Below, piece by piece: positions 54,695 to 62,824 of a stretch of DNA of 64,000 bases. A program made the position numbers and the translations under genes. Numbering within the stretch: position 1 is the stretch's first letter; each line of letters begins with the position of its first letter. Below the pieces are notes generated by a model. It was not told the origin of the DNA and did not search any database. It was given only the letters and a program-made list of their open reading frames with translations. Source of the stretch: an uncultured Aquimarina sp. (GTDB lineage Bacteria; Bacteroidota; Bacteroidia; Flavobacteriales; Flavobacteriaceae); NCBI GenBank assembly GCA_937958985.1, contig CALGLV010000006.1, positions 206,563-270,562 on the forward strand, in the 5' to 3' direction.

Positions 54695-56887
54695 TTATAA
54701 AACCAATAAACCGTGTTCTCTTAAAATATTTATAGGTTTTGAATACCAAAACAATTCAAAATGTTCAAATTGTTGTTCAAAATCTTGTTTCAATTCTTTA
54801 AATGAATTTTGTTTTTGATTTAAGGGGGTGCTTTTTCGAAGTGCTTCAATAAGCCACGCTCCTTTTTCTTTATCAGTAGTGATTTTAATTTCTTCTCTTT
54901 TACTATGGAATGTCATTTCTAATGAGTTATAAATAACTCCTTTTTTTGATTTTCTTTTATGTTCTATTGTAGGCATATTCCCTAGCCATATAATTTTAGA
55001 AGTTTGCTTCGTGTTTAAATTTTCTTCGTTAGCCAAACTATCATAAATAAAATCGGGATGTATTGTTGTCTCAGGTATTTTAAAATCGAACCATTCGCGA
55101 AGCGGAAAATCAAATGCAATACCGTGCATATAATTAAATAACGATTTTTTTAAACCATAACTAAATTTAGAATGATCAATCCCTGTATGGTCTTTAAATT
55201 CAACATCGTTATTAGCAAATTCTATATTTTTATAATTAGGCGTAATTCCATATTCTGAAGGATTAATACCAATAGGACTATGCGCTGTTAAAGCAAATTG
55301 ATGCCAAAAACCCGACTGCAAAACGCCTAACTCAAATAATTGACGCACCATTTCTAAACTATCTACGGTTTCTTGAACGGTTTGCGTAGGGTATCCATAC
55401 ATCAAGTAAGAATGCACCATTATATCTGCTTCGGTAAAATTGCGAGTTACACGAGCTACTTGCTCAACAGTTACTCCTTTATCTATTAATTTCAATAATC
55501 GATCAGAGGCCACCTCCAACCCTCCAGAAACGGCAATACAGCCCGAGGCTTTTAACAAGTAACAAAGATCTTTTGTAAAGTTTTTTTCGAACCTAATATT
55601 GGTCCACCAAGTAACTACTAATTTTCGTTTAATGATTTCCAAAGCCACTGCCTTCATTAATGAAGGCGGTGCTGCTTCATCTACAAAATGAAATCCATTT
55701 TCGCCAGTTTGCTCAATCATTTGTTCCATCCGATCGACCAATAAATTGGCAGTTACCGGTTCGTAAACTTTAATATAATCTAACGAAATATCGCAAAAAG
55801 TACACTTACCCCAATAGCAACCGTGTGCCATGGTGAGTTTATTCCAACGTCCGTCGCTCCACAAACTATGCATTGGATTGGCAATTTCAATTACAGAAAT
55901 ATATTCTTGTAATTTCAAGTCTGAATAATCGGGTATACCAACTGCTACTTGCTTATAATCAGCTCTTTTTGTGTTATTTTTGTATACTACTTTTCCATCT
56001 TCTAATAAGAAAGTACGTTTAAATTCGCTTTTCACCCCTTTCCCGTTAGTAATGGAATCGAATACCAACTCTACAGGCAACTCTCCGTCGTCCAAAGTTA
56101 TATAATCAAAAAACTCAAATACACGAGTATCGGTTACAGATCTCAACTCTGTATTAGGAAAACCACCCCCCATTGAAACCGTAATTTCTGGGTAGTTTTT
56201 TTTTATGTGCTGTGCACATCTAAAAGCACTGTATAAATTCCCTGGAAAGGGCACTGAAAGACCCACTAATTTAGGTTGAATTTCCTGTAAACGAGCGTCT
56301 AATATTGCGATTGCAATCTCATCAATAAACGTAAAGCCTCCTTGTAAATACTCATACAACTCATCAAAAGAATTGGCGCTTTGCCCCAAACGTTCTGCAT
56401 ACCTACTAAAGCCAAAATTTTCGTCGATACATTCCACTACAAAATCAGACAAATCTTCTAAAAACAGTGTTGCCAAATGCTTTGCCTTATCTTGCAAGCC
56501 CATGGCTCCAAATGCCCAATCCATATCTTCTAATGCTGAAAATCGAGACGCTTCTGGCAAAAAACCTTCCGTACAAATTTGCCTAGCAAACGTAGGATTG
56601 CTTCCTTGTAAAAAGGAAATTACTTTATCTAAAATTTGTAAATAATCTTCTCTTAAAGCATAAATACGTTGACTGTTTTCGGAAACAATTGTACCCTCTT
56701 CTAAGGCAAAATCAAAAACCTGTTGAAAGGTTTTTTCAGAAAACAACTTTAAAATTACCTCAATGCCCAAATCCATTTGAAAAACACTAATCCCTTTGGT
56801 ATTTAAAAACCCCTTAAGGTAAGCAGTCCCTGGGTATGGAGTATTAAGCTGCGTAAAAGGTGGCGTGATGAGTACTATATCTTTCAA
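54695..56887 (-). CDS. B12-binding domain radical SAM protein
   Basis: The frame extends to a TTG at 57010, but the first 41 residues do not resemble the family. I prefer the TTG at 56887 (KDIVLITPPFTQLNTPYPG), 28 bp after a good -7 element (TATCTTTG, 56922-56915), giving 730 residues. It has a cobalamin-binding-like domain (VGLSVPFPGNLYSAFRCAQHIKKNYPEITVSMGGGFPN) and a radical SAM core with HGCYWGKCTFCDISLDY (CxxxxxCxxC spacing, 4Fe-4S cluster) and SGGLEVASDRLLKLIDKG. The reaction and substrate are unknown. It is monocistronic. Confidence 0.85.
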   Translation of the reverse strand: MKDIVLITPPFTQLNTPYPGTAYLKGFLNTKGISVFQMDLGIEVILKLFSEKTFQQVFDFALEEGTIVSENSQRIYALREDYLQILDKVISFLQGSNPTFARQICTEGFLPEASRFSALEDMDWAFGAMGLQDKAKHLATLFLEDLSDFVVECIDENFGFSRYAERLGQSANSFDELYEYLQGGFTFIDEIAIAILDARLQEIQPKLVGLSVPFPGNLYSAFRCAQHIKKNYPEITVSMGGGFPNTELRSVTDTRVFEFFDYITLDDGELPVELVFDSITNGKGVKSEFKRTFLLEDGKVVYKNNTKRADYKQVAVGIPDYSDLKLQEYISVIEIANPMHSLWSDGRWNKLTMAHGCYWGKCTFCDISLDYIKVYEPVTANLLVDRMEQMIEQTGENGFHFVDEAAPPSLMKAVALEIIKRKLVVTWWTNIRFEKNFTKDLCYLLKASGCIAVSGGLEVASDRLLKLIDKGVTVEQVARVTRNFTEADIMVHSYLMYGYPTQTVQETVDSLEMVRQLFELGVLQSGFWHQFALTAHSPIGINPSEYGITPNYKNIEFANNDVEFKDHTGIDHSKFSYGLKKSLFNYMHGIAFDFPLREWFDFKIPETTIHPDFIYDSLANEENLNTKQTSKIIWLGNMPTIEHKRKSKKGVIYNSLEMTFHSKREEIKITTDKEKGAWLIEALRKSTPLNQKQNSFKELKQDFEQQFEHFELFWYSKPINILREHGLLVL

Positions 56888-56914
56888 AAGAGTTTTTGTA
56901 TTAGCTATTGGCCA

Positions 56915-56922
56915 CAAAGATA
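56915..56922 (-). promoter_or_regulatory. Candidate -7 element for the radical SAM gene
   Basis: TATCTTTG on the minus strand is identical to the -7 of both GH11 genes. It lies 27 bp before the preferred TTG start and inside the extended ORF, which argues for the shorter protein. Confidence 0.45.
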
Positions 56923-57100
56923 CTAGATTTGAATATCCTATTATTACATTTAAGCAACTCCATTTATGAGCAATAATCCATTGCTTTGAATGAGTAACTT
57001 CAAAATTCAACCTTTGCTATTAATAAGCCGAGGAATGCTTAACTTTACTAAGTCCTTTTTTTAAAAGAAATTAAAAGTACAATTTTAAAATTTTCGAATT

Positions 57101-57658
57101 ATGAACTGGATTTATAATCCCTGGCCTTGGTACATTTCAGGACCTATGATCGCACTTATTTTATTTGCTCTCCTTATGGTTGGAAAACGATTTGGAATGT
57201 CCTCGAACCTAAAAACACTATGTACTATTTGTGGAGCTGGCAAAAACACTTCTTTTTTCAAATTTGATTGGAAATCCCAAAAATGGAATTTAATTGTAGT
57301 CGTAGGAGCTATTATTGGTGGGTGTATAGCCCACTTTTTTTTAAGCACTACTGCTATTGTAAATCTTAATCCTAATACAATTATCAATTTAAAAGCACTG
57401 GGCTTTGAGAGTGCTGGAAAGGCTTATTTGCCTGAAAAACTATTCAGTATAAATGCACTAACCGATATTAAAAGCATTCTTGTGTTAGCTATTGGTGGCT
57501 TTTTAGTTGGTTTCGGGGCACGTTATGCTAACGGCTGTACTTCTGGACACGCTATCTCGGGACTTAGTAATTTACAATTACCTTCTTTAATTGCTGTAAT
57601 TGGCTTTTTTATAGGAGGATTAGTTATGATTCATTTTATATATCCTTTAATTTTTTAA
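57101..57658 (+). CDS. YeeE/YedE family transporter, N-terminal half
   Basis: The 185-residue protein has four or five membrane helices and the YeeE/YedE cysteine motif GFGARYANGCTSGHAISGLSN. The family imports thiosulfate or other sulfur compounds (TsuA type). It is about half the length of a standard YeeE, and the partner half is the next gene, 3 bp downstream. A second Cys pair, TLCTICGAG, is in the first loop. Confidence 0.88.
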   Translation: MNWIYNPWPWYISGPMIALILFALLMVGKRFGMSSNLKTLCTICGAGKNTSFFKFDWKSQKWNLIVVVGAIIGGCIAHFFLSTTAIVNLNPNTIINLKALGFESAGKAYLPEKLFSINALTDIKSILVLAIGGFLVGFGARYANGCTSGHAISGLSNLQLPSLIAVIGFFIGGLVMIHFIYPLIF

Positions 57659-57661
57659 CTT

Positions 57662-58078
57662 ATGAAAAGAGGTTTAACTTATTTAGGAATCGGAATTGTT
57701 TTTGGAATTACCATGTTTAAATCTGAAGCTGCATCTTGGTTTCGGATTTATGAAATGTTTCGGTTTGAATCCTTCCATATGTACGGAATTATAGGATCTG
57801 CTTTGGTATTAGGAATTATAATCACCCAATGTATAAAACGCTTCAATATTAAATCTATTTATGGAGATCCTATTACTATTCCCGCTAAAGAAAAAGGATT
57901 TTACAGATATATTATAGGTGGTATTATTTTTGGATTGGGCTGGGCTTTGGCGGGCGCATGTCCTGGACCAATGTTTACTTTAATTGGCGCCGGATTTATT
58001 CCTATATTGGTAGTAATTGCTTTTAGTGTTTTAGGCACTTATGTATACGGTATTTTGAAAGACAAACTACCTCACTAA
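57662..58078 (+). CDS. YeeE/YedE family transporter, C-terminal half (DUF6691-like)
   Basis: The 138-residue protein has four membrane helices and the second conserved motif GLGWALAGACPGPMFTLIGAG, with the key Cys. Together with the previous gene it forms a split transporter. The pair is common in Bacteroidota. It is probably linked to the sulfur-related Crp regulator upstream, though another gene lies between. Confidence 0.87.
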   Translation: MKRGLTYLGIGIVFGITMFKSEAASWFRIYEMFRFESFHMYGIIGSALVLGIIITQCIKRFNIKSIYGDPITIPAKEKGFYRYIIGGIIFGLGWALAGACPGPMFTLIGAGFIPILVVIAFSVLGTYVYGILKDKLPH

Positions 58079-58114
58079 TAATATATACAATAGCAATATT
58101 TAATACTTTATGAT

Positions 58115-59245
58115 ATGTTAAAAAAGACAACTATTTTTTTACTACTTACTACTGTTTGCATAACGCTTTGTAATGCCCAAAAAAAAGCACCTTCTACAGA
58201 AGAACAATCTCTTAAAGAAAACTTTAAAGACGATTTTTTAATTGGTGCCGCTGTAAATTCAAATCAATGTAAAGAATTGAATTCAGAAGAATCTATATTG
58301 ATTAAAAAAGAATTTAATAGCATTACTCCCGAAAACGATTTAAAATGGAGTAACATTCATCCACGAAAAGATGGTTTTAATTTCAACTTAGCCGATAAGT
58401 ACGTATCGTTCGGAGAAAAAAACAATATGCATATTGTGGGGCACACTTTGATTTGGCACAGCCAACTTGCATCATGGGCTAAAAGAATTCAACAAAAAGA
58501 CACTTTAAAAAGTACCATTGCAAATCATATTAATACTATTGTAAAAAGATATAAAGGGCGAATAAACACTTGGGATGTTGTTAACGAAGCATTAAACGAA
58601 GATGGCTCTCCTAGAGAATCGATTTTTTATACTGTAATGGGAGGCGAAAATTATATTGACCTTGCTTTTGACCTTGCTGCCAAAGCAGACCCGGAAGCTA
58701 CTTTGGTTTATAATGATTATAACGTTTGTAATACTCAAAAACTAAAAGGCGTACTAAGGATTGTGAAAAACCTTAAAAACAAAGATATAAAGATAGACGC
58801 TGTTGGAATTCAAGCGCATTGGAGCTTAACTGAACCTTCTATAGAAACTATAGAAAAAACAATTACTTCCATAGCTGCTTCAGGTGTGCAAGTAATGTTT
58901 ACAGAATTAGACATTACTGTGATTCCAAGTCCCTGGGATCTTGAAGGTGCTGCTGTTGAACAAAATTATGAGCAATATGAAAACGATTCTAAAATGAATC
59001 CTTACAAAAAAAGGCTTCCAAAAAAAATAGATCAAAAGTTAGCAAAACGCTACGAGGATATTTTTAATCTTTTTTTAAAGCATAAAGATAAAATAAGCCG
59101 GGTTACTTTTTGGGGCGTAAACGATGGCCAATCTTGGTTAAATAACTGGCCTATTAAAGGGCGAACCAATTACCCCTTATTGTTTGACACTAAGAACAAA
59201 CCTAAAAGCGCTTATTACTTGGTAAATGCCCTAAAGAAAAAGTAA
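58115..59245 (+). CDS. GH10 endo-beta-1,4-xylanase
   Basis: The 376-residue protein has a signal peptide (cleaved near CNA-Q, residue 21), the GH10 N-terminal FLIGAAVNSNQ, substrate-binding ITPENDLKWSN and HTLIWHSQL, acid/base Glu158 in WDVVNEALNE and nucleophile Glu264 in FTELDITV, and the WGVNDGQSW of the -1 site. It cleaves internal beta-1,4-xylosidic bonds. It has no T9SS C-terminal domain, so it is more likely periplasmic or membrane-bound than fully secreted. A small gene follows 27 bp later. It and the two GH11 genes give two fold types attacking xylan. Confidence 0.93.
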   Translation: MLKKTTIFLLLTTVCITLCNAQKKAPSTEEQSLKENFKDDFLIGAAVNSNQCKELNSEESILIKKEFNSITPENDLKWSNIHPRKDGFNFNLADKYVSFGEKNNMHIVGHTLIWHSQLASWAKRIQQKDTLKSTIANHINTIVKRYKGRINTWDVVNEALNEDGSPRESIFYTVMGGENYIDLAFDLAAKADPEATLVYNDYNVCNTQKLKGVLRIVKNLKNKDIKIDAVGIQAHWSLTEPSIETIEKTITSIAASGVQVMFTELDITVIPSPWDLEGAAVEQNYEQYENDSKMNPYKKRLPKKIDQKLAKRYEDIFNLFLKHKDKISRVTFWGVNDGQSWLNNWPIKGRTNYPLLFDTKNKPKSAYYLVNALKKK

Positions 59246-59272
59246 GTTACTCATTAATAAAATCGTTCCAAC

Positions 59273-59509
59273 ATGAAAACAATGACTTGCAAACAACTCG
59301 GTGGCGCTTGCAATATTGAATTCCATGCCAATACTTTCGAAGAAATTGCCGAATTAAGCAAAAAACACGGTATGGAAATGCTTCAAAAAAAAGATCTCGA
59401 TCACATAAAAGCAATGGGCGCTATGCAACAATTAATGCAATCGCCCATTGCTATGCAAAAGTGGTTTGAACATAAAAAAGAGGAATTTAACACATTGCCT
59501 TCAAACTAA
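59273..59509 (+). CDS. Small DUF1059-like protein
   Basis: The 78-residue protein has MKTMTCKQLGGACNIEFHANTFEEIAELSKKHGMEM, with Cys6 and Cys13 and HANTFEE as in DUF1059 proteins. They are small cytoplasmic proteins of unknown role. The helical C-terminal part (AMGAMQQLMQSPIAMQKWFEHKKEEF) is variable. It follows the GH10 gene. Confidence 0.85.
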   Translation: MKTMTCKQLGGACNIEFHANTFEEIAELSKKHGMEMLQKKDLDHIKAMGAMQQLMQSPIAMQKWFEHKKEEFNTLPSN

Positions 59510-59555
59510 TATAAGAAATAAGGGTACTCCATTTCTTTGCTGTACTATTTTAAAA

Positions 59556-59563
59556 TACATTTG
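59556..59563 (+). promoter_or_regulatory. Candidate -7 element before the GreA-like gene
   Basis: TACATTTG matches TANNTTTG, with a TTTG 16 bp upstream (59536-59539). The ATG lies 5 bp downstream, so the mRNA would be nearly leaderless, as suggested for uvrC. Confidence 0.4.
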
Positions 59564-59568
59564 GAGCA

Positions 59569-60021
59569 ATGAATTTATTTAAGGAAAAAATACATCAACA
59601 ATGCCTAATATTGGCTATTGAAAAGCGAAATGAAATTTCGAATTCAATTAAACGCGTACAAGAATCTTTATCTTCTGAGGGCAAAAGCACCGCTGGCGAC
59701 AAACATGAAACGGGGCGAGCAATGCTTCAATTAGAACGAGAAAAACTAGGGCTTCAACTTAAAAATGCTGAAGAAACCTGTGCTGTTTTACAAAAAATAA
59801 AAGCAACGCAAACACACACACAAATAGCCTTAGGTAGCTTCGTAAAAACAGATGTAATGAATTACTACCTATCTGTTTCTATTGGGCAATTTAGTATTGA
59901 GGAAGAAGTTATTTTTGCTATTTCCCCTCAATCGCCTATCGGGAACCTGCTACTTGGAAAAACAATAAATGAATCGCTACAGTTTAATAAGAAAACCCAA
60001 ACTATTCTCGAAATAACTTAG
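59569..60021 (+). CDS. GreA/GreB C-terminal-domain-like protein
   Basis: The 150-residue protein has an N-terminal helical, coiled-coil part (KRNEISNSIKRVQESLSSEGKSTAGDKHETGRAMLQLEREKLG) and a C-terminal segment IGQFSIEEEVIFAISPQSPIGNLLLGKTINESLQFN resembling the FKBP-like GreA/GreB end (ISPxSPIGxxLxGK). The same helical hairpin plus globular end is used by Gre factors to enter RNA polymerase. Homologues are sometimes mislabelled as 3-oxoacyl-ACP synthase. It overlaps the convergent ABC gene by 20 bp. Confidence 0.75.
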   Translation: MNLFKEKIHQQCLILAIEKRNEISNSIKRVQESLSSEGKSTAGDKHETGRAMLQLEREKLGLQLKNAEETCAVLQKIKATQTHTQIALGSFVKTDVMNYYLSVSIGQFSIEEEVIFAISPQSPIGNLLLGKTINESLQFNKKTQTILEIT

Positions 60022-60955
60022 CATTAAAACGCACTTTATTGCCCTTTGTAAAAGGAAATTTTGATTTTGACACTATTTTAATGGTATCAAAATTTAAATG
60101 AATTAGGTAATAACCACCTCTAAAAAAACAAGCCTCAACATTAGCCAAGTATTGTCCTTCTTCTACAATCTCAATTTGATTTGGGTACATTATTACTTTT
60201 CTTTTTGAAGCACCTAGATGTAAGGCTTTTTCAGAAATTAAATTAATTTCTGAAAACAAAGAAGCCGTATACGCATCTTTAGGATTTATATAAGTTTTTT
60301 GGGGAGTTTCAAAACTTTTTTGTTTTCCATCTTTTAATATTAATACCTTATCGGCAAACGGTAATACATCTTCCTTATCATGAGTAGCCGTAATACAGGT
60401 GATGTTTTGTTCTTTTACGTATTTAAATAATTGGTAACGTAATTGGTGTTTTTTAAAATTATCTATTTGGCTAAACGGTTCATCTAACAACAATACTTCA
60501 GGCTCTAATGCCAAAACTCTTGCTAAAGCAACCCGTTGTTTTTGACCTCCGCTTAAATAACGTACATGTGTGCTGGCATAATTTTCCATACCTACCACTT
60601 CTAGTAATTCTGAAATGCGCTTTTTCTTTTTTAAAGGATAAAAATTAGATAAAAAGTCTCCTACATTATCTGCAACACTAGTATAGGGCATTATATCTAA
60701 ATCCTGAGACAGGTATTTCATAAACGGATGCCCTGGCACTAAATTAAATTTTGGTCCACGTAATTGTTCCTGATTATGAAATATTGAACCTATTTCTATA
60801 TCGAACAAACCATATAATGCTTTTAACAAGGTGCTTTTACCACAACCGCTTTCGCCCATTAATGCAATATGCTCGCCATTACTAACCGAAAAATTAATAT
60901 TTGAAAGTACTGTTTTATTTGAATAGGCATAAGAAAGTTTCTTTACCAAAATCAT
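60002..60955 (-). CDS. ABC transporter ATP-binding protein with TOBE-like C-terminus
   Basis: The 317-residue protein has Walker A GESGCGKST, the Q-loop region, signature LSGGQKQRVALARVLALEP, Walker B VLLLDEPFSQID and switch His in TATHDKED. After about 220 residues a C-terminal extension with VEACFFRGGYYLIHL looks like the TOBE domain of PotA/MalK-type ATPases. No permease or binding protein lies next to it, so its partner is elsewhere. It is divergent from the first GH11 gene, with an inverted repeat in the 276 bp between them. Confidence 0.92.
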   Translation of the reverse strand: MILVKKLSYAYSNKTVLSNINFSVSNGEHIALMGESGCGKSTLLKALYGLFDIEIGSIFHNQEQLRGPKFNLVPGHPFMKYLSQDLDIMPYTSVADNVGDFLSNFYPLKKKKRISELLEVVGMENYASTHVRYLSGGQKQRVALARVLALEPEVLLLDEPFSQIDNFKKHQLRYQLFKYVKEQNITCITATHDKEDVLPFADKVLILKDGKQKSFETPQKTYINPKDAYTASLFSEINLISEKALHLGASKRKVIMYPNQIEIVEEGQYLANVEACFFRGGYYLIHLNFDTIKIVSKSKFPFTKGNKVRFNAKLFRE

Positions 60956-60970
60956 AAACTAAATTTTAAA

Positions 60971-61012
60971 GTAAAAGTAAATAGTTAAATTTTTATTTGC
61001 TATTTACTTTAC
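60971..61012. promoter_or_regulatory. 13 bp inverted repeat between the ABC and GH11 genes
   Basis: GTAAAAGTAAATAG and CTATTTACTTTAC are complementary over 13 bp with one bulge, spaced by 15 bases. The genes on both sides start here, so it is not a terminator of either; it is a candidate operator or RNA feature near the ABC start. Confidence 0.4.
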
Positions 61013-61147
61013 ATAATAAGTTGTAAAAAAGGGGTTTTTATTAATTATTGAAATAAAAAAGACAAAAAAATAATTTTACTAATTAAAAGATTACAAGCAA
61101 GTTACACTCATTAATTATAAGTAATTCCTACATTTTTTTAAAAAAAT

Positions 61148-61179
61148 TTGCTTATAACGTATTTTATCCTATATCTTTG
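61148..61179 (+). promoter_or_regulatory. Promoter of GH11 gene 1
   Basis: TTG (61148-61150), 21 bp, TATCTTTG (61172-61179). The second GH11 gene has the same spacing and -7 element. Confidence 0.7.
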
Positions 61180-61183
61180 TCTC

Positions 61184-61204
61184 AAACGTTTTCGCTTAGC
61201 GTTT
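61184..61204 (+). promoter_or_regulatory. Leader palindrome of GH11 gene 1
   Basis: AAACG-N11-CGTTT follows the -7 element directly, so it covers the start of the transcript. As RNA it forms a 7 bp stem (one G-U) with loop TTCGCTT. The same element, with one stem mismatch, occurs before the second GH11 gene. Confidence 0.6.
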
Positions 61205-61231
61205 CAATCTAACAACTAAACAAATTAAATT

Positions 61232-62257
61232 ATGAAAAAACTTACTATTGTAAACAAATTGAAATTAGTATTAGCATCGACTGCTATATTATTTGGCTCA
61301 GCTGAATTATCAGCACAACAAAGGTGTGGAGAAACTGGAGGGGTAACTGTAGATAGCCCTAGAGGACGAACAGTATACGAAATGTGGCAAGATTATGGTG
61401 ACACTTGTTTTACTCCACATGATTGGGATGTATCGGGTAAATGGAATAATGTAGGAAATACCCTTGTTAGAGAATCTTTAAGAAGAGAAGTTGTAAATGG
61501 AAGAGTAGTACAACAACCTACCAGAGATACTCGAATTGACTATAAAATTAAAGTTAATAGCTGGGGCGGAAATGTGTACCATGGTGCTTACGGATGGTGG
61601 AGTAAAGATGGAGCTGGTGTAAATAATGTAGTAGAATGGTACGTTGTTGACTCGTACCGAAATATTGCAGACCCTACATACGGTATGACAAAAGTTGGAA
61701 ACCCTTATACTTTAGGAAGAGCTTCTTACCAAATTTATACTCGAAACATGGTAAACGCACCTTCGGTTTGGGCTAATAGCGATAATTTTACTCAAATTAA
61801 ATGTGTAAGAACTACTTCAAAAAGCAGAACTGCAAGTGGAGGTATGCACTTAAGAGCACATTTCAACAAAATTAATTCTATTGCTAATATTGCCGATCAA
61901 ACTCTTTATGAAATTTCTTACAAAATTGAAGGATTTGGAGGATGTGATACTTGTTCAAGTAGTGCTAACTTTAGGTTAAACGCAACATTCACACAACTTA
62001 AAGAACTTGATGATGTAGCTAATGAAGCAACAATAACTGTTTCTCCTAACCCTACTAATGGAGCTTTTGAGGTAACTACAAATTCCGATAATGCAACAAT
62101 TCAGGTATTTAACATTAATGGTCAATTAGTATCGGAACTAGAAAATACTGAAGCTATTACTACCTTAAACGAATCTGGTGAATTACCTACAGGTATGTAT
62201 ATTGTTTCTGTAACAAGTAATGGTTCTACAACTACTGAAAAGTTGGTGGTACGATAA
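61232..62257 (+). CDS. Secreted GH11-type xylanase 1 with T9SS sorting domain
   Basis: The 341-residue protein has a signal peptide (about 1-29, ending LSAQ), a GH11-like jelly-roll (about 30-258) and a type A T9SS C-terminal domain (about 264-341, VSPNPTNGAFEV ... GMYIVSVTSNGS). GH11 hallmarks are WNNVGN, YGWW, nucleophile Glu135 in VVEWYVVDSY, the thumb-like RNMVNAPSV and acid/base Glu233 in YKIEGFGG. The thumb is atypical (QIKCVRT where QYWSVR is usual). A CDTC insert after Glu233 is absent from the paralogue. It should be exported by the T9SS and anchored or released at the cell surface. Confidence 0.78.
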   Translation: MKKLTIVNKLKLVLASTAILFGSAELSAQQRCGETGGVTVDSPRGRTVYEMWQDYGDTCFTPHDWDVSGKWNNVGNTLVRESLRREVVNGRVVQQPTRDTRIDYKIKVNSWGGNVYHGAYGWWSKDGAGVNNVVEWYVVDSYRNIADPTYGMTKVGNPYTLGRASYQIYTRNMVNAPSVWANSDNFTQIKCVRTTSKSRTASGGMHLRAHFNKINSIANIADQTLYEISYKIEGFGGCDTCSSSANFRLNATFTQLKELDDVANEATITVSPNPTNGAFEVTTNSDNATIQVFNINGQLVSELENTEAITTLNESGELPTGMYIVSVTSNGSTTTEKLVVR

Positions 62258-62282
62258 TATTAACAATATTATATTAAAACTT

Positions 62283-62311
62283 AAAGCTCGAAGAACTCAA
62301 CTTCGAGCTTT
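62283..62311 (+). terminator. Rho-independent terminator of GH11 gene 1
   Basis: AAAGCTCGAAG and CTTCGAGCTTT form a perfect 11 bp stem with a 7-base loop, followed by TATTTATTTT, 26 bp after the stop. Confidence 0.9.
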
Positions 62312-62739
62312 ATTTATTTTATGAATTAAATAACAAACGCCTTGCACTAAGAACATAAGGCTTATACAACTCATTAATAGCCTATACGCACTACCCTATT
62401 CAATTACTAAAAAACACTCTTCTCAATTTGTATGAAGCTTTGTGAATTTTGGAATGAAACAATGAACAAAATATCAAATGTTCTTACCTAAAAAAGTACG
62501 TACTTATAGTGTAGATATTTAATTTAAAACCCATTGTTTAATAAACACTAAAAGCTTCATTTACTAAAAAACACCTTAGATTTTGGAGAAAATAGTCGAT
62601 AATTAAATTCTGTATGTTGTTAAATTCTAAAAGTATATTTTTTTTTAAAAAATTGAAAAAAAATTAAAATTGCAACAAAAAGATTTTAAGCACGTTACGT
62701 AGGAATAATCAACTCCTTTCCTACATATTTTCTAAAATA

Positions 62740-62772
62740 TTTGTTAATAACATATTTTATGCCTTATCTTTG
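62740..62772 (+). promoter_or_regulatory. Promoter of GH11 gene 2
   Basis: TTTG (62740-62743), 21 bp, TATCTTTG (62765-62772), matching the first gene in both elements and spacing. Confidence 0.7.
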
Positions 62773-62776
62773 CCGC

Positions 62777-62797
62777 AAACGATTTCGCTCAACGTTT
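62777..62797 (+). promoter_or_regulatory. Leader palindrome of GH11 gene 2
   Basis: AAACG-N11-CGTTT again just after the -7 element, with loop TTCGCTC, conserved in place and sequence core relative to gene 1. Confidence 0.6.
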
Positions 62798-62824
62798 TAC
62801 ACAAACAACTAAACAAAATAAATT

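Larger units (their letters stand above)
62258..62824. other. 567 bp intergenic region between the GH11 genes
   Basis: It holds the terminator of the first gene (62283), then about 400 bp with no supported ORF (the longest, near 62431, is 19 codons), then the duplicated promoter and leader of the second gene. The last ~180 bp align with the region upstream of gene 1, e.g. AAAAGATT-N-AAGCA-GTTAC. Confidence 0.75.

Noticed and set aside
62431-62490. 19-codon ORF between the GH11 genes
   Set aside because: No coding signature, no start context and no counterpart elsewhere.
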